Source of the DNA: G963662265 sp963668545
GTDB lineage: Bacteria; Spirochaetota; Spirochaetia; CADAEX01
Direction: 5' to 3'
NCBI GenBank assembly: GCA_963668545.1
Contig: OY764868.1
Coordinates: 992,001-1,056,000 of the forward strand
Length of the DNA: 64,000 bases
Shown: positions 33,954 through 42,159 of the stretch, piece by piece
Layout: each line of letters opens with the position of its first letter
Position numbering within the stretch: position 1 is the stretch's first letter
Program-made: the position numbers and the translations under genes
Notes under the pieces: model-generated
Told to the model about the DNA's origin: nothing
Seen by the model: the letters and a program-made list of their open reading frames with translations, nothing else
Databases searched by the model: none

Positions 33954-35525
33954 ATGGACAATGATTTGCTGCGGGACGAATATTCTGATGAATCGCTGCT
34001 GAATGAAGATGAGCAGAAACCGGTATCATTTATTGAAAAAATATTAAGTCTTTTTGTTAATAACTCGCCTGATGCCAGGAAAAAGAGGCTTCTCAGGGAT
34101 ATTCAGAAGATTCTGAAGAAACAGAAATATAAATTCCTTAATGTAAAAACAGAGGAAGCCCTTCCCCAGCTTGCGCAGTTTTATTATCAGATCTACAGGA
34201 CTACGGCAGTCCCTGCAAGTCTGCTTGCCAACCAGGAGAACTCTCCCGCGCTCAAGTATCTTTTTATTGATACAAATCTGAGTGAAAAACAGAAACAGCT
34301 GATTGAACGCCTTCATAAGGACAATGTCGAAAAAAGGATAAAGGAAAATCCCGCAGAAATAAAAGTTGTAAAAGCTGAGCTTTCAGCCCTTTTGAAATCT
34401 GTAAATGATGAACAGAAACAGAGTGTAAGTATACTTTACAGACAGTACCTTGTTTTTCTGCAGTTCATAAAATTCGACTATTACTTTCTTCTTCGAAAGT
34501 TTGATTCAAATTTCGGGGAAATGGATTTCAAGTATAAACCTTCATTTTCACCTATAAACTGTGAATATATAACTGAAGATATCATAGATACAATCTCCAT
34601 GTTTCCTCTCATACAGAAGTATACTGACTGGGAAAACCTGTTCAAGGTGCTTGATCTTTTCAAGCATCAGGAAATCCTTTCAAGGCAGGCCTGGGTTAAA
34701 CTTCTCAATGTTATTTCAGCTGTTGACAAGTCACAGGTGCTTTTATACATTGTCAAGCTCCTTAACAAGGATCCCTTTTTCAAACCTGTTCCTTCAGAAC
34801 CTGAAGGTGAAATTTTTGAGGAATATTTCAACAAACTCAAGACATCAACAGAACTGGTTATCCAGAAGGTTATAAAAGAGACAAAAAATAACAGGCGTGA
34901 CAACCTTCTCAAGGAAATATTCGGGACAACAGCAATAAGCAGGATGAAGTATTATACTGAAAGCAATAATACTGTATTCAAGACCAAGCTCCTCGGGGGG
35001 TATCTGCATATAGATTTTATGAATTACCTGAAAGCATTCATGCTTGATGTTGTTAAAAATGATATTCTGAAGCTTGTCAATTTCGTTATAGTAAAGGCTG
35101 AATGGAAATCCAACAACTACAGCAAGTCACTTTCAGATTCCATGGATGAGCTTGTATCACTTTCTGAAAGGATTACAGACTTTGACCAGTCTCTGGCATC
35201 AGATGAAGAGGTGGGAATAAAAATCAATACCTATATGAAAAGGATGACTGCGGAACCCAAGTACAAGGTTGAGATAAAGAAATCTCTCATGGATGTTAAC
35301 AACAGGGCTGTTGTCCTGGGCCAGGAATGCTACAGAAATCTTGTTAAAATAGCCAACGGCCTCAAGGACCTTCTTCCTGATATTGAAGATACAACAAGGA
35401 TGTCGATTATTATTAATCCTTCCACAGTGAAAAATGAATACCCGGGAAATCTTCAGGAAGAAATAAAAAAGGTATACAGGAAGGTTTACTATTTTCTGCA
35501 GCTGACAAAACTTATGCTTGGCTAG
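33954..35525 (+). CDS. Spirochaete-conserved hypothetical protein (DUF5312-like)
   Basis: 523 residues from the ATG at 33954 (MDNDLLRDEYSDES); a TTG 36 bases upstream is a less likely start. The protein is cytoplasmic, all-helical and rich in Lys and Leu: RDIQKILKKQKYKFLNVKTE, LVFLQFIKFDYYFLLRKFD, ITEDIIDTISMFPLIQKY, EEIKKVYRKVYYFLQLTKL. It resembles from memory the DUF5312 family of large spirochaetal proteins of unknown function. No enzymatic motif. It ends about 56 bp before the convergent folE gene. Confidence 0.7.
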   Translation: MDNDLLRDEYSDESLLNEDEQKPVSFIEKILSLFVNNSPDARKKRLLRDIQKILKKQKYKFLNVKTEEALPQLAQFYYQIYRTTAVPASLLANQENSPALKYLFIDTNLSEKQKQLIERLHKDNVEKRIKENPAEIKVVKAELSALLKSVNDEQKQSVSILYRQYLVFLQFIKFDYYFLLRKFDSNFGEMDFKYKPSFSPINCEYITEDIIDTISMFPLIQKYTDWENLFKVLDLFKHQEILSRQAWVKLLNVISAVDKSQVLLYIVKLLNKDPFFKPVPSEPEGEIFEEYFNKLKTSTELVIQKVIKETKNNRRDNLLKEIFGTTAISRMKYYTESNNTVFKTKLLGGYLHIDFMNYLKAFMLDVVKNDILKLVNFVIVKAEWKSNNYSKSLSDSMDELVSLSERITDFDQSLASDEEVGIKINTYMKRMTAEPKYKVEIKKSLMDVNNRAVVLGQECYRNLVKIANGLKDLLPDIEDTTRMSIIINPSTVKNEYPGNLQEEIKKVYRKVYYFLQLTKLMLG

Positions 35526-35581
35526 TAGTCTTGTAAATAATCAACAACTCCCTGAATATTACAATACATACAGATTTTCTG

Positions 35582-36154
35582 TCAGATCTGGCTTCTTCCT
35601 ATTCCTATAAGGTTCATGAACTCCTGTCTTGTTGCAAGCTGATTATGGAAACTTCCCAGTACAGTTGAAGTTGTCATGAACGAGTTCTGCTTTTCAACAC
35701 CCCTCATCATCATGCACAGGTGTTTGCATTCCATAACAACACCCACCCCTTCAACATCAACAGCATTTTTTATTTCATTTGCAATCTGGGCAGTAAGCCT
35801 TTCCTGTATCTGCAGCCGTCTTGCATAAACCTCAACAATTCTTGCAAGCTTGCTTACCCCCAGCAGCTTGTTCCGCGGAATATAACCTATGTGGCATTTA
35901 CCGTAGAAAGGAAGCATGTGGTGTTCACAGAGACTGTAAACCTCAATATCCCTCAGAATTACCATGTTGTTGCTTTCTGTTGAAAAAACAGCTCCGTTGA
36001 TAACATCTTCTGTATTTTCATTGTATCCTTTGGTCAGGAAAGAGAGGGCTTTTGCGTATCTCTCGGGTGTGTTCTTAAGTCCTTCCCTTTCGGGATCTTC
36101 GCCTATTTCTATGAGTATTTCTCTGATAAGCTCTTTTACTCTGTTTTCGTTCAT
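35582..36154 (-). CDS. folE: GTP cyclohydrolase I
   Basis: First enzyme of tetrahydrofolate (and some queuosine) synthesis; converts GTP to 7,8-dihydroneopterin triphosphate. 190 residues, normal length. The zinc-site segment is YSLCEHHMLPFYGKCHIGYIP (Cys, His, His), followed by KLARIVEVYARRLQIQERL and the second zinc Cys in VMECKHLCMMMRG. The product pathway connects with FolD encoded at 41226. The ATG at 36154 is preceded by a poor ribosome-binding site. Confidence 0.95.
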   Translation of the reverse strand: MNENRVKELIREILIEIGEDPEREGLKNTPERYAKALSFLTKGYNENTEDVINGAVFSTESNNMVILRDIEVYSLCEHHMLPFYGKCHIGYIPRNKLLGVSKLARIVEVYARRLQIQERLTAQIANEIKNAVDVEGVGVVMECKHLCMMMRGVEKQNSFMTTSTVLGSFHNQLATRQEFMNLIGIGRSQI

Positions 36155-36181
36155 GGCGGAAATTGTAACAATAATATTTTT

Positions 36182-37111
36182 TTAAGTGAAGTACCTGTTC
36201 TCAAGTACTTTGACTATATTCTGCATAACCCTGTTCACAGAAGGAATAATACCTGATTCTTCCGCTTTATCAGCTGCAGCCCCTGAAATATAGTCGATCT
36301 CTGTTTTTCTTCCGTTTTCAATATCCTGAAGCATTGATGACCTGTTTTCACCTGTTTTAACTGCAATTGTAAAAACTGCATCTCTTATTTCATCTGTATC
36401 AAAGTATATCCCGTCAGCAGCAGCAGCTTTTACTGATTCTGAGATAATCATTTCCGCGAGGTCTCTCAGGTATACAGAGTCTGCAATATGCCTGTTCTGC
36501 AGGCGAAGTACTGCTGTGACAGGATTTATTACTGCATTTACTATAAGTTTCCTCCAGATATCTTTCCTGTAGTTCTCTGATACAGAGGTTTTAAGACCGC
36601 TTCTGTTGAGCGCATTGATAAGGGGATCAAGTAAAGCGTTGCTGCTGCCGCTTTCTATAATGGAGAGTGCAGTTTCCCCCTTCCCTGCGTAAACCAGAGT
36701 TCCGGGAGGCCTGAAAAGAGCCCCTTCAGATGTTGTCCCTGCAGCAATCCTGCTGTCTGGAAAATATTTCCTCAGTATGTCCACGTTTCCCATACCGTTC
36801 TGAAAAGTGACTACAACAGAATTACTTCCTGCTGTTTCCGAGACAGCTCCTGCCGCAGCCTCAGTGGAGTAGGATTTAACGCATACAAGGTAATAGTCAC
36901 AGTCTTTTATTCTGCTCAATGAGCTTACAGCTTCGGGAAACACCTTCAGTGTATTGCCGGATTCAGCATAAACAAGGCTGATCCCGTTTCTGTTTATATA
37001 ATCTGTTTTACTGCTGTCTCTGTCATAGAGGACCGGATTGCAGTTTCCTTTTTTCATCAGGGAACCGAACAATGAACCTATTGCTCCTGCCCCTATAATT
37101 GCTGTCTTCAT
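36182..37111 (-). CDS. panE: 2-dehydropantoate 2-reductase (ketopantoate reductase)
   Basis: Reduces ketopantoate to pantoate with NADPH. 309 residues. N-terminal Rossmann fold MKTAIIGAGAIGSLFG, the DCDYYLVCVKSY region, VVTFQNGMGN, the catalytic-Lys segment IWRKLIVNAVINPVTAV, and a C-terminal helical domain. It diverges from the pantoate-kinase operon at 37209 with a 97-bp shared promoter region. It would supply pantoate to that kinase. This neighbourhood supports the assignment over other 6-phosphogluconate-dehydrogenase-like reductases. Confidence 0.92.
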   Translation of the reverse strand: MKTAIIGAGAIGSLFGSLMKKGNCNPVLYDRDSSKTDYINRNGISLVYAESGNTLKVFPEAVSSLSRIKDCDYYLVCVKSYSTEAAAGAVSETAGSNSVVVTFQNGMGNVDILRKYFPDSRIAAGTTSEGALFRPPGTLVYAGKGETALSIIESGSSNALLDPLINALNRSGLKTSVSENYRKDIWRKLIVNAVINPVTAVLRLQNRHIADSVYLRDLAEMIISESVKAAAADGIYFDTDEIRDAVFTIAVKTGENRSSMLQDIENGRKTEIDYISGAAADKAEESGIIPSVNRVMQNIVKVLENRYFT

Positions 37112-37160
37112 GAATCAAATCATAACAGAAACTCATTCTTTTGCAAGCAGTGGATAACCA

Positions 37161-37204
37161 TTGAGTATAGTGTTGAAAAAAAAACTGTAATGTTAGATAC
37201 TCAA
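37161..37204 (+). promoter_or_regulatory. Promoter of the archaeal-type CoA operon framed by an operator-like dyad
   Basis: TTGAAA (37173-37178), 17 bp, GATACT (37196-37201). A perfect 8-bp inverted repeat TTGAGTAT (37161-37168) and ATACTCAA (37197-37204) frames the promoter, with the right arm covering the -10. Start is predicted at about 37208, one base before the ATG, so the mRNA would be nearly leaderless; no Shine-Dalgarno is visible. The dyad could be a repressor site shared with divergent panE. Confidence 0.5.
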
Positions 37205-37208
37205 TACT

Positions 37209-38141
37209 ATGAATAAGGTAATTGCTTTTTCCCCCGGTCACGTTACCGGATTGTTTTATATGAAAGACCTTGCAGATGATCCCCTGCACAGGGGATCACT
37301 CGGTTCCGGCTTCTCCCTGAAAAAGGGTGCCTTTACAACAGTTTCGTTCGGAAAAAATATATCAGAGACAGTTGTGACTATAAATAATCAGAGGAACTCT
37401 GATGCTCCAGTAAGCAGGAAAGTTGTTGAGCTTTTCTACAAATGGACTGATATCCCCTGTGAGCCTGTTTCCATTGACCACTATATAGAAACTCCCCAGG
37501 GAGCAGGGTTCGGATCAAGCGGATCAGGGGCCCTGAGTCTTGTATTTGCCCTTAACCGGCTGTTCAATGATCCTTTAAGTTCCATCAAGGCCTCCCAGAT
37601 TGCCCATGTGGCTGAGGTCCTCTGCAGGACAGGTCTCGGAACTGTTATGGGTGAAACAATGGGCGGGTTCAAGGTGCTGGTTGAACCGGGCGCACCGGGG
37701 ATCGGAAAGACAATTTCCATACAGTATCCAAAGGGGCTTTATGCCGTGTTTATAGTATTCGGTCCATACTCGACAAGCCAGGCTCTGAGCGATCCAGCTG
37801 TCAGGGAAAGTATCATGAAAAGCGGGGAAAAATATCATACCCTGATCAGGCAGGCCCCGGAGTTCAGCCGCTTTATGGAATACTCCAGGAAATTTGCGGA
37901 AAGTACTGGTATAATACCTGACAGTGTGAGAATGATACTTGATGAGCTTGATCTCAGGGGGATACAGAGCAGCATGCTGATGTTCGGGGAAGGGACTTTT
38001 TCAGTAATTGATAAGGATGAACTTGAAAGAATGCATAAAATATATACTGAAATAATCAGGAAGATAGATTCAGATATTAAACCGCAGCTGTTTTATTCCA
38101 ATATAGCAAAGGGAGGGGTAAGGATTGTCAGCGAAGATTAA
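37209..38141 (+). CDS. Pantoate kinase, archaeal type (GHMP kinase family)
   Basis: Archaeal pantoate kinase phosphorylates pantoate to 4-phosphopantoate in the archaeal CoA route. 310 residues; GHMP features are FSPGHVTGLF near the start, the ATP-binding loop PQGAGFGSSGSGALS (96-110) and a C-terminal MLMFGEGTFSVI segment. It lacks the family motifs of homoserine or mevalonate kinases. The decisive context is the next gene, phosphopantothenate synthetase, overlapping by 17 bp, then CoaBC and panB. No bacterial pantothenate kinase or PanC is seen in this window. Assignment rests on sequence resemblance from memory plus operon logic. Confidence 0.83.
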   Translation: MNKVIAFSPGHVTGLFYMKDLADDPLHRGSLGSGFSLKKGAFTTVSFGKNISETVVTINNQRNSDAPVSRKVVELFYKWTDIPCEPVSIDHYIETPQGAGFGSSGSGALSLVFALNRLFNDPLSSIKASQIAHVAEVLCRTGLGTVMGETMGGFKVLVEPGAPGIGKTISIQYPKGLYAVFIVFGPYSTSQALSDPAVRESIMKSGEKYHTLIRQAPEFSRFMEYSRKFAESTGIIPDSVRMILDELDLRGIQSSMLMFGEGTFSVIDKDELERMHKIYTEIIRKIDSDIKPQLFYSNIAKGGVRIVSED

Positions 38142-38904
38142 TATACCGGAGGACCATCCCCGTTACAGGGCGATGATGATAAGGCACAACCTGATAAAGG
38201 GATGCGAAAAGAAGATTGTGGCCCCTGCCGGACTTATTGCACAGGGAAGGGGTGAGGCTTTTGATTATCTTATAGGGGAAAAAACAGCGCCTTTTTCGGA
38301 AAAGGCCTGTGAAGCTGCTGCTGCCGCATTCCTGCTTGCAGATTATCCTGTCATTTCAGTAAACGGCAATGTGGCGCAGCTTGTTCCTGATGAGCTTGTT
38401 GAACTTTCAGAAGTATCTGGGGCCAGGCTTGAGATAAACCTGTTTTACAGGGAGCCGGGCAGGGAAGCTGCAATTCTTGAGGTCCTTAAAAATGCCGGTG
38501 CAGAAGAGGTTCTTGGAACAGAAGAGAGAATAAAGATGGGTGCTGTTATACCTGAACTCTCGAGCGACAGGAGAATTGTAGATCCTGACGGCATTCTAAA
38601 GGCAGACCTTGTATTTGTTCCCCTTGAAGACGGCGACAGAACAGAAGCCCTTGTTGCAATGGGCAAGAAAGTTGTTACTGTTGATCTCAATCCCATATCA
38701 AGGACCCCGAGAAAGGCCGATATATCGATTATTGACAATATAACACGTGCGCTTCCCCTTCTCAGCAGGAAAATTGAAAATATGAAAAGTTATCCGAAGG
38801 AAAAACTTGAAAATATTCTGAAAAACTATAACAACAGGGAAATACTCAAAGCATCGCTTATATATATTTCAGAATATGTAAGAGAACTTTCAGAGACTGT
38901 CTGA
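38125..38904 (+). CDS. 4-phosphopantoate-beta-alanine ligase (phosphopantothenate synthetase), archaeal type
   Basis: Joins 4-phosphopantoate and beta-alanine with ATP to give 4'-phosphopantothenate, replacing bacterial PanC. 259 residues of the former DUF137 family. Signatures are HPRYRAMMIRHNLIKG, GLIAQGRGEAFDYLIGEKT (37-55), YPVISVNGNVAQLVP, LEINLFYREPGREAAI, VPLEDGDRTEAL and DLNPISRTPRKADI. These are the most conserved blocks of the archaeal enzyme. The start is TTG at 38125 with GGGAGG upstream and overlaps the kinase gene by 17 bp, so the two are coupled. CoaBC follows 25 bp later. Confidence 0.9.
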   Translation: MSAKINIPEDHPRYRAMMIRHNLIKGCEKKIVAPAGLIAQGRGEAFDYLIGEKTAPFSEKACEAAAAAFLLADYPVISVNGNVAQLVPDELVELSEVSGARLEINLFYREPGREAAILEVLKNAGAEEVLGTEERIKMGAVIPELSSDRRIVDPDGILKADLVFVPLEDGDRTEALVAMGKKVVTVDLNPISRTPRKADISIIDNITRALPLLSRKIENMKSYPKEKLENILKNYNNREILKASLIYISEYVRELSETV

Positions 38905-38929
38905 TCCGGGATAGATACAGGAGTAAACT

Positions 38930-40186
38930 ATGAATGAGAAACATCCGTCACTTGATATTCGGGGAAGTCTTTCAAATGATCTTGCAGGGAAAAAAATTGT
39001 TTTAGGCATAAGCGGAAGCGTAGCAGCTGTAAGGGCTTCTGAAATAGCCCGTCTTTTAATGAGACACGGTGCTGATGTTTATCCTGTTATGACCAGGGCG
39101 GCATGCGGAATGATACATCCCGACCTTATGCACTGGGCCACTGGCAATGAAACTGTAACAGAGATAACAGGGAAGGTTGAACATGTCGCTCTTGCAGGTA
39201 ATGTAAAGGGAAAGGCTGACCTTGTTCTTGTTGCACCGGCAACTGCAAATACTGTGGGCAAGATTGCATGCGGCATTGACGATACACCGGTAACAACATT
39301 TGTTACCACAGCCCTTGGAGAGGGAATCCCTCTGATAGTAGTTCCTGCAATGCATGAACCTATGTACAGACACCCCTTTGTGATGGAAAACATAAAGAAA
39401 CTTGAGGATAGCGGTATTACTGTAATGATGCCCCGGATTGAGGAGGGAAAGGCAAAGATACCTGAGAACAGCGATATTCTTGACGAGGTTATCAGAGTGC
39501 TGGACAAGTCCTGTGATGATAAACCCCTAAAGGGAAAGCACGTGCTTGTTACTGCCGGGAGGACAGTTGAATACCTTGACCCTGTAAGGGTGATATCAAA
39601 CAATTCATCCGGGAAAATGGGAGTTGCCCTTGCTGAAGCTGCCCTGAATGCAGGTGCTGAAGTAACTCTTGTTGCAGGAAAGATCACTGTCAAGCCATCT
39701 TCAAGAATCAAGGTTGTTGACGGGGAAACAGCAGAAAAAATGTTCAGAGCTGTTCACAGCGAATTATCATCGGAAAAATATGATATATTTGCTTCAGCTG
39801 CAGCTGTCGGGGACTGGCAGGCTCTTAATCCCTCAAGTGAAAAAGTTTCCACCCACAACCGGGACAGGCTGACTATTGAGCTTAAACCTACCCCTAAAAT
39901 CATTGACAGCATTAGGGAAAAATATCCTGACATCTTTCTCCTTGCATTCAGGGCCCTCCATGATATGAATGAAAAGGACCTTGTGGAAAATGCATCATGG
40001 AGAATGAACAAAGCCTCTGCAGATATGATAGCTGTCAATGATGTATCAAAATCAGGTGTAGGTTTCGAATCAGATACAAACGAGATGATACTTCTTTCAA
40101 AAGAGGGGGTAAATATAAAAATACCAATGGCTTCAAAAACTGAAGTTGCAGAGAGAATTATAAAAGTTATCTCAGATATTTTATGA
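38930..40186 (+). CDS. coaBC: Bifunctional CoaBC, archaeal-like
   Basis: Phosphopantothenoylcysteine synthetase/decarboxylase: CoaB adds cysteine to 4'-phosphopantothenate, CoaC decarboxylates it to 4'-phosphopantetheine. 418 residues. The N-terminal flavin-dependent CoaC domain has ISGSVAAVRASEIARLL, APATANTVGKIA and PAMHEPMY. Bacterial CoaC normally reads PAMN at that place; PAMH, the leading HPSLDIRGSLSNDLAGKK and EEGKAKIPE follow the archaeal pattern I recall from Methanocaldococcus. The C-terminal CoaB domain has TAGRTVEYLDPVRVISNNSS and GKMGVALAEA. It therefore seems to belong to the same archaeal-type set as the two preceding genes. The CoaC nucleotide and decarboxylase elements look complete. 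Confidence 0.92.
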   Translation: MNEKHPSLDIRGSLSNDLAGKKIVLGISGSVAAVRASEIARLLMRHGADVYPVMTRAACGMIHPDLMHWATGNETVTEITGKVEHVALAGNVKGKADLVLVAPATANTVGKIACGIDDTPVTTFVTTALGEGIPLIVVPAMHEPMYRHPFVMENIKKLEDSGITVMMPRIEEGKAKIPENSDILDEVIRVLDKSCDDKPLKGKHVLVTAGRTVEYLDPVRVISNNSSGKMGVALAEAALNAGAEVTLVAGKITVKPSSRIKVVDGETAEKMFRAVHSELSSEKYDIFASAAAVGDWQALNPSSEKVSTHNRDRLTIELKPTPKIIDSIREKYPDIFLLAFRALHDMNEKDLVENASWRMNKASADMIAVNDVSKSGVGFESDTNEMILLSKEGVNIKIPMASKTEVAERIIKVISDIL

Positions 40187-40322
40187 CGGATTCCTTGATA
40201 TGGAATCAATAACTGCATGAGAGGATCTGAAGAGACGGAGCAATACTGAAAAAGACAAAAAAAGATTATTTTTATAATATTTGCTGAAAACCTGAATGAC
40301 TGAAAAATGAGGAGATGAAAAT

Positions 40323-41171
40323 ATGTCAGGAAATACAAAACTGCTTCTTAACAACCTGAAGGATATGAAAAAAAGCGGCGAGAAAATCTCTGTTGTCACA
40401 GCATATTCCTATCCACAGGCACAGATGGCTGAAGAAGCGGGGATTGATATAATCCTTGTCGGGGATTCACTGGGTATGGTTGAGCTTGGCTACAGCGATA
40501 CAGTACCTGTAACTATGGAGGACATGCTTCTGCATGTCAGGGCAGTCCGGAGAGGAGCTCCTGATACCCATCTTATTGCTGATATGCCTTTTATGAGCTA
40601 TAACATATCAAAGGAGCAGGCTATTGAAAACGCAGGCATACTCTACCAGAAGGGAAGATCTGATTCCGTGAAGCTGGAAGGGGGCTGCGATTATGCTGAT
40701 ACTGTATCAGCTGTATTCAGGGCCGGTATTCCTGTATGCGGCCATATAGGGCTTACCCCGCAGACAGCTGCACTCCTCGGAGGGCACAAGGTGCAGGGAA
40801 AGAATATTGATGCTGCAAAAAAAATGATTGATGATGCTGTTGCTCTTGACGAGGCAGGCGCATATGCAATTGTGCTTGAAGCTATTCCTGCAGGGCTTGC
40901 AGAGATTATTACGGAAAAGGTTTCTGTACCGACCATAGGTATAGGGGCGGGGGCGGGATGTGACGGTCAGGTCCTTGTATATCATGATATGCTCGGAATG
41001 TATAAGAAGTTCACCCCCAAATTTGTAAAGGTTTATGCAGATATATATTCAGAAACTGTAAAAGCGCTTTCAAAGTACAGCAGTGAAGTAAGGGACGGCA
41101 GTTTTCCCGGCCCTGAACATTCATTCAAGATAAAAGAGGAAACACTTGAACAGCTTAGAAAACTGCTTTAG
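40323..41171 (+). CDS. panB: 3-methyl-2-oxobutanoate hydroxymethyltransferase (ketopantoate hydroxymethyltransferase)
   Basis: Transfers a hydroxymethyl group from methylene-tetrahydrofolate to ketoisovalerate, giving ketopantoate. 282 residues. Signatures: VTAYSYPQAQMAEEAG, LVGDSLGMVELGY, VKLEGG, CGHIGLTPQ, VLEAIPAGLAEIITEKV, PTIGIGAGAGCDGQVLVYHDMLG. The ATG at 40323 has a GAGGAG ribosome-binding site. It completes the pantoate branch (PanB then PanE) of the operon. The next gene, folD, makes or recycles the methylene-THF it consumes, a sensible metabolic pairing. Confidence 0.96.
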   Translation: MSGNTKLLLNNLKDMKKSGEKISVVTAYSYPQAQMAEEAGIDIILVGDSLGMVELGYSDTVPVTMEDMLLHVRAVRRGAPDTHLIADMPFMSYNISKEQAIENAGILYQKGRSDSVKLEGGCDYADTVSAVFRAGIPVCGHIGLTPQTAALLGGHKVQGKNIDAAKKMIDDAVALDEAGAYAIVLEAIPAGLAEIITEKVSVPTIGIGAGAGCDGQVLVYHDMLGMYKKFTPKFVKVYADIYSETVKALSKYSSEVRDGSFPGPEHSFKIKEETLEQLRKLL

Positions 41172-41225
41172 CAGCTAAACAAATTGTTGTTATACTGAAA
41201 CTTACAAATACAGGCGGAGAAAAAT

Positions 41226-42134
41226 TTGTCAGCAAAAATAATAAGCGGAACAGAAATCAGGAAGGAGATCCTCGGGGAAATAAAGGGGGAAACAGATTCA
41301 ATCAGGGAAAAATACGGAAAAGTACCAGGCCTTGTTACCATACTTGTGGGTGAGAACCCCGCGTCAGTTTCCTATGTGACACTCAAGATAAAAACTGCGG
41401 AAAGCCTCGGGTTCAGGGAGGTCCAGCTGAATCTTCCTGTGACTGTTCCCGAAGATGAACTTCTTGGTATCATAGATCAGTACAACAGGGATGATTCGAT
41501 TAACGGGATACTTGTACAGCTTCCCCTCCCGCCTCATATAGATGAAAAGAAGATCATATATGCCATAGATCCCGACAAGGATGTTGACGGGTTCCATCCG
41601 GTGAATGTCGGACGTCTTGTAATCGGGGGAAAGGAGGCTGTGTTCCCCCCATGCACACCTGCAGGTATTGTTGAGCTTATCAGGAGATCAGGTGTTGAGA
41701 CAGACGGGGCTGAAGTTGTTGTAGTGGGGCGTTCAAATATTGTTGGAAAGCCTGTTGCCAATATGTTACTTCAGAAAGGACAAGGGGCAAATGCAACTGT
41801 GACAGTTGTCCATACCGGGACAAAAAATATGGATGAACACTGCAGAAGGGCGGATATACTTATAGTGGCAGCAGGTGTCCCGGGACTTGTAAAGCCTGAA
41901 TGGGTAAAACCGGGAGCATGCGTTATTGATGTGGGAGTAAACCGGGTAGGTGAAAAGATCAGCTCAAAAACCGGCAGGAAGATAGCTCTTCTGAAAGGGG
42001 ATGTCGATTTTGATGCAATAAGCCGGATTGCAGGATCAATCACCCCTGTTCCGGGAGGTGTAGGACCGATGACAATTACAATGCTTATGAAAAACACCCT
42101 TAATTCACTCAGGAAATCGCTTGGAATACTATAG
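41226..42134 (+). CDS. folD: Bifunctional methylenetetrahydrofolate dehydrogenase / methenyl-THF cyclohydrolase
   Basis: Interconverts methylene-, methenyl- and formyl-tetrahydrofolate, supplying purine, methionine and PanB reactions. 302 residues, start TTG at 41226 with GGCGGAG upstream. Visible: PGLVTILVGENPASVSYV, the catalytic YVTLKIKTAESLG (YxxxK), ILVQLPLPPHIDEKKI, DPDKDVDGFHPVNVGRLV, and the NADP loop VVVGRSNIVGKPVANMLLQK, ending TPVPGGVGPMTITMLM. It is downstream of panB by 54 bp and is likely in the same transcript. Confidence 0.96.
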   Translation: MSAKIISGTEIRKEILGEIKGETDSIREKYGKVPGLVTILVGENPASVSYVTLKIKTAESLGFREVQLNLPVTVPEDELLGIIDQYNRDDSINGILVQLPLPPHIDEKKIIYAIDPDKDVDGFHPVNVGRLVIGGKEAVFPPCTPAGIVELIRRSGVETDGAEVVVVGRSNIVGKPVANMLLQKGQGANATVTVVHTGTKNMDEHCRRADILIVAAGVPGLVKPEWVKPGACVIDVGVNRVGEKISSKTGRKIALLKGDVDFDAISRIAGSITPVPGGVGPMTITMLMKNTLNSLRKSLGIL

Positions 42135-42159
42135 AGTTATCAGAAAACTGCTATGCAGT

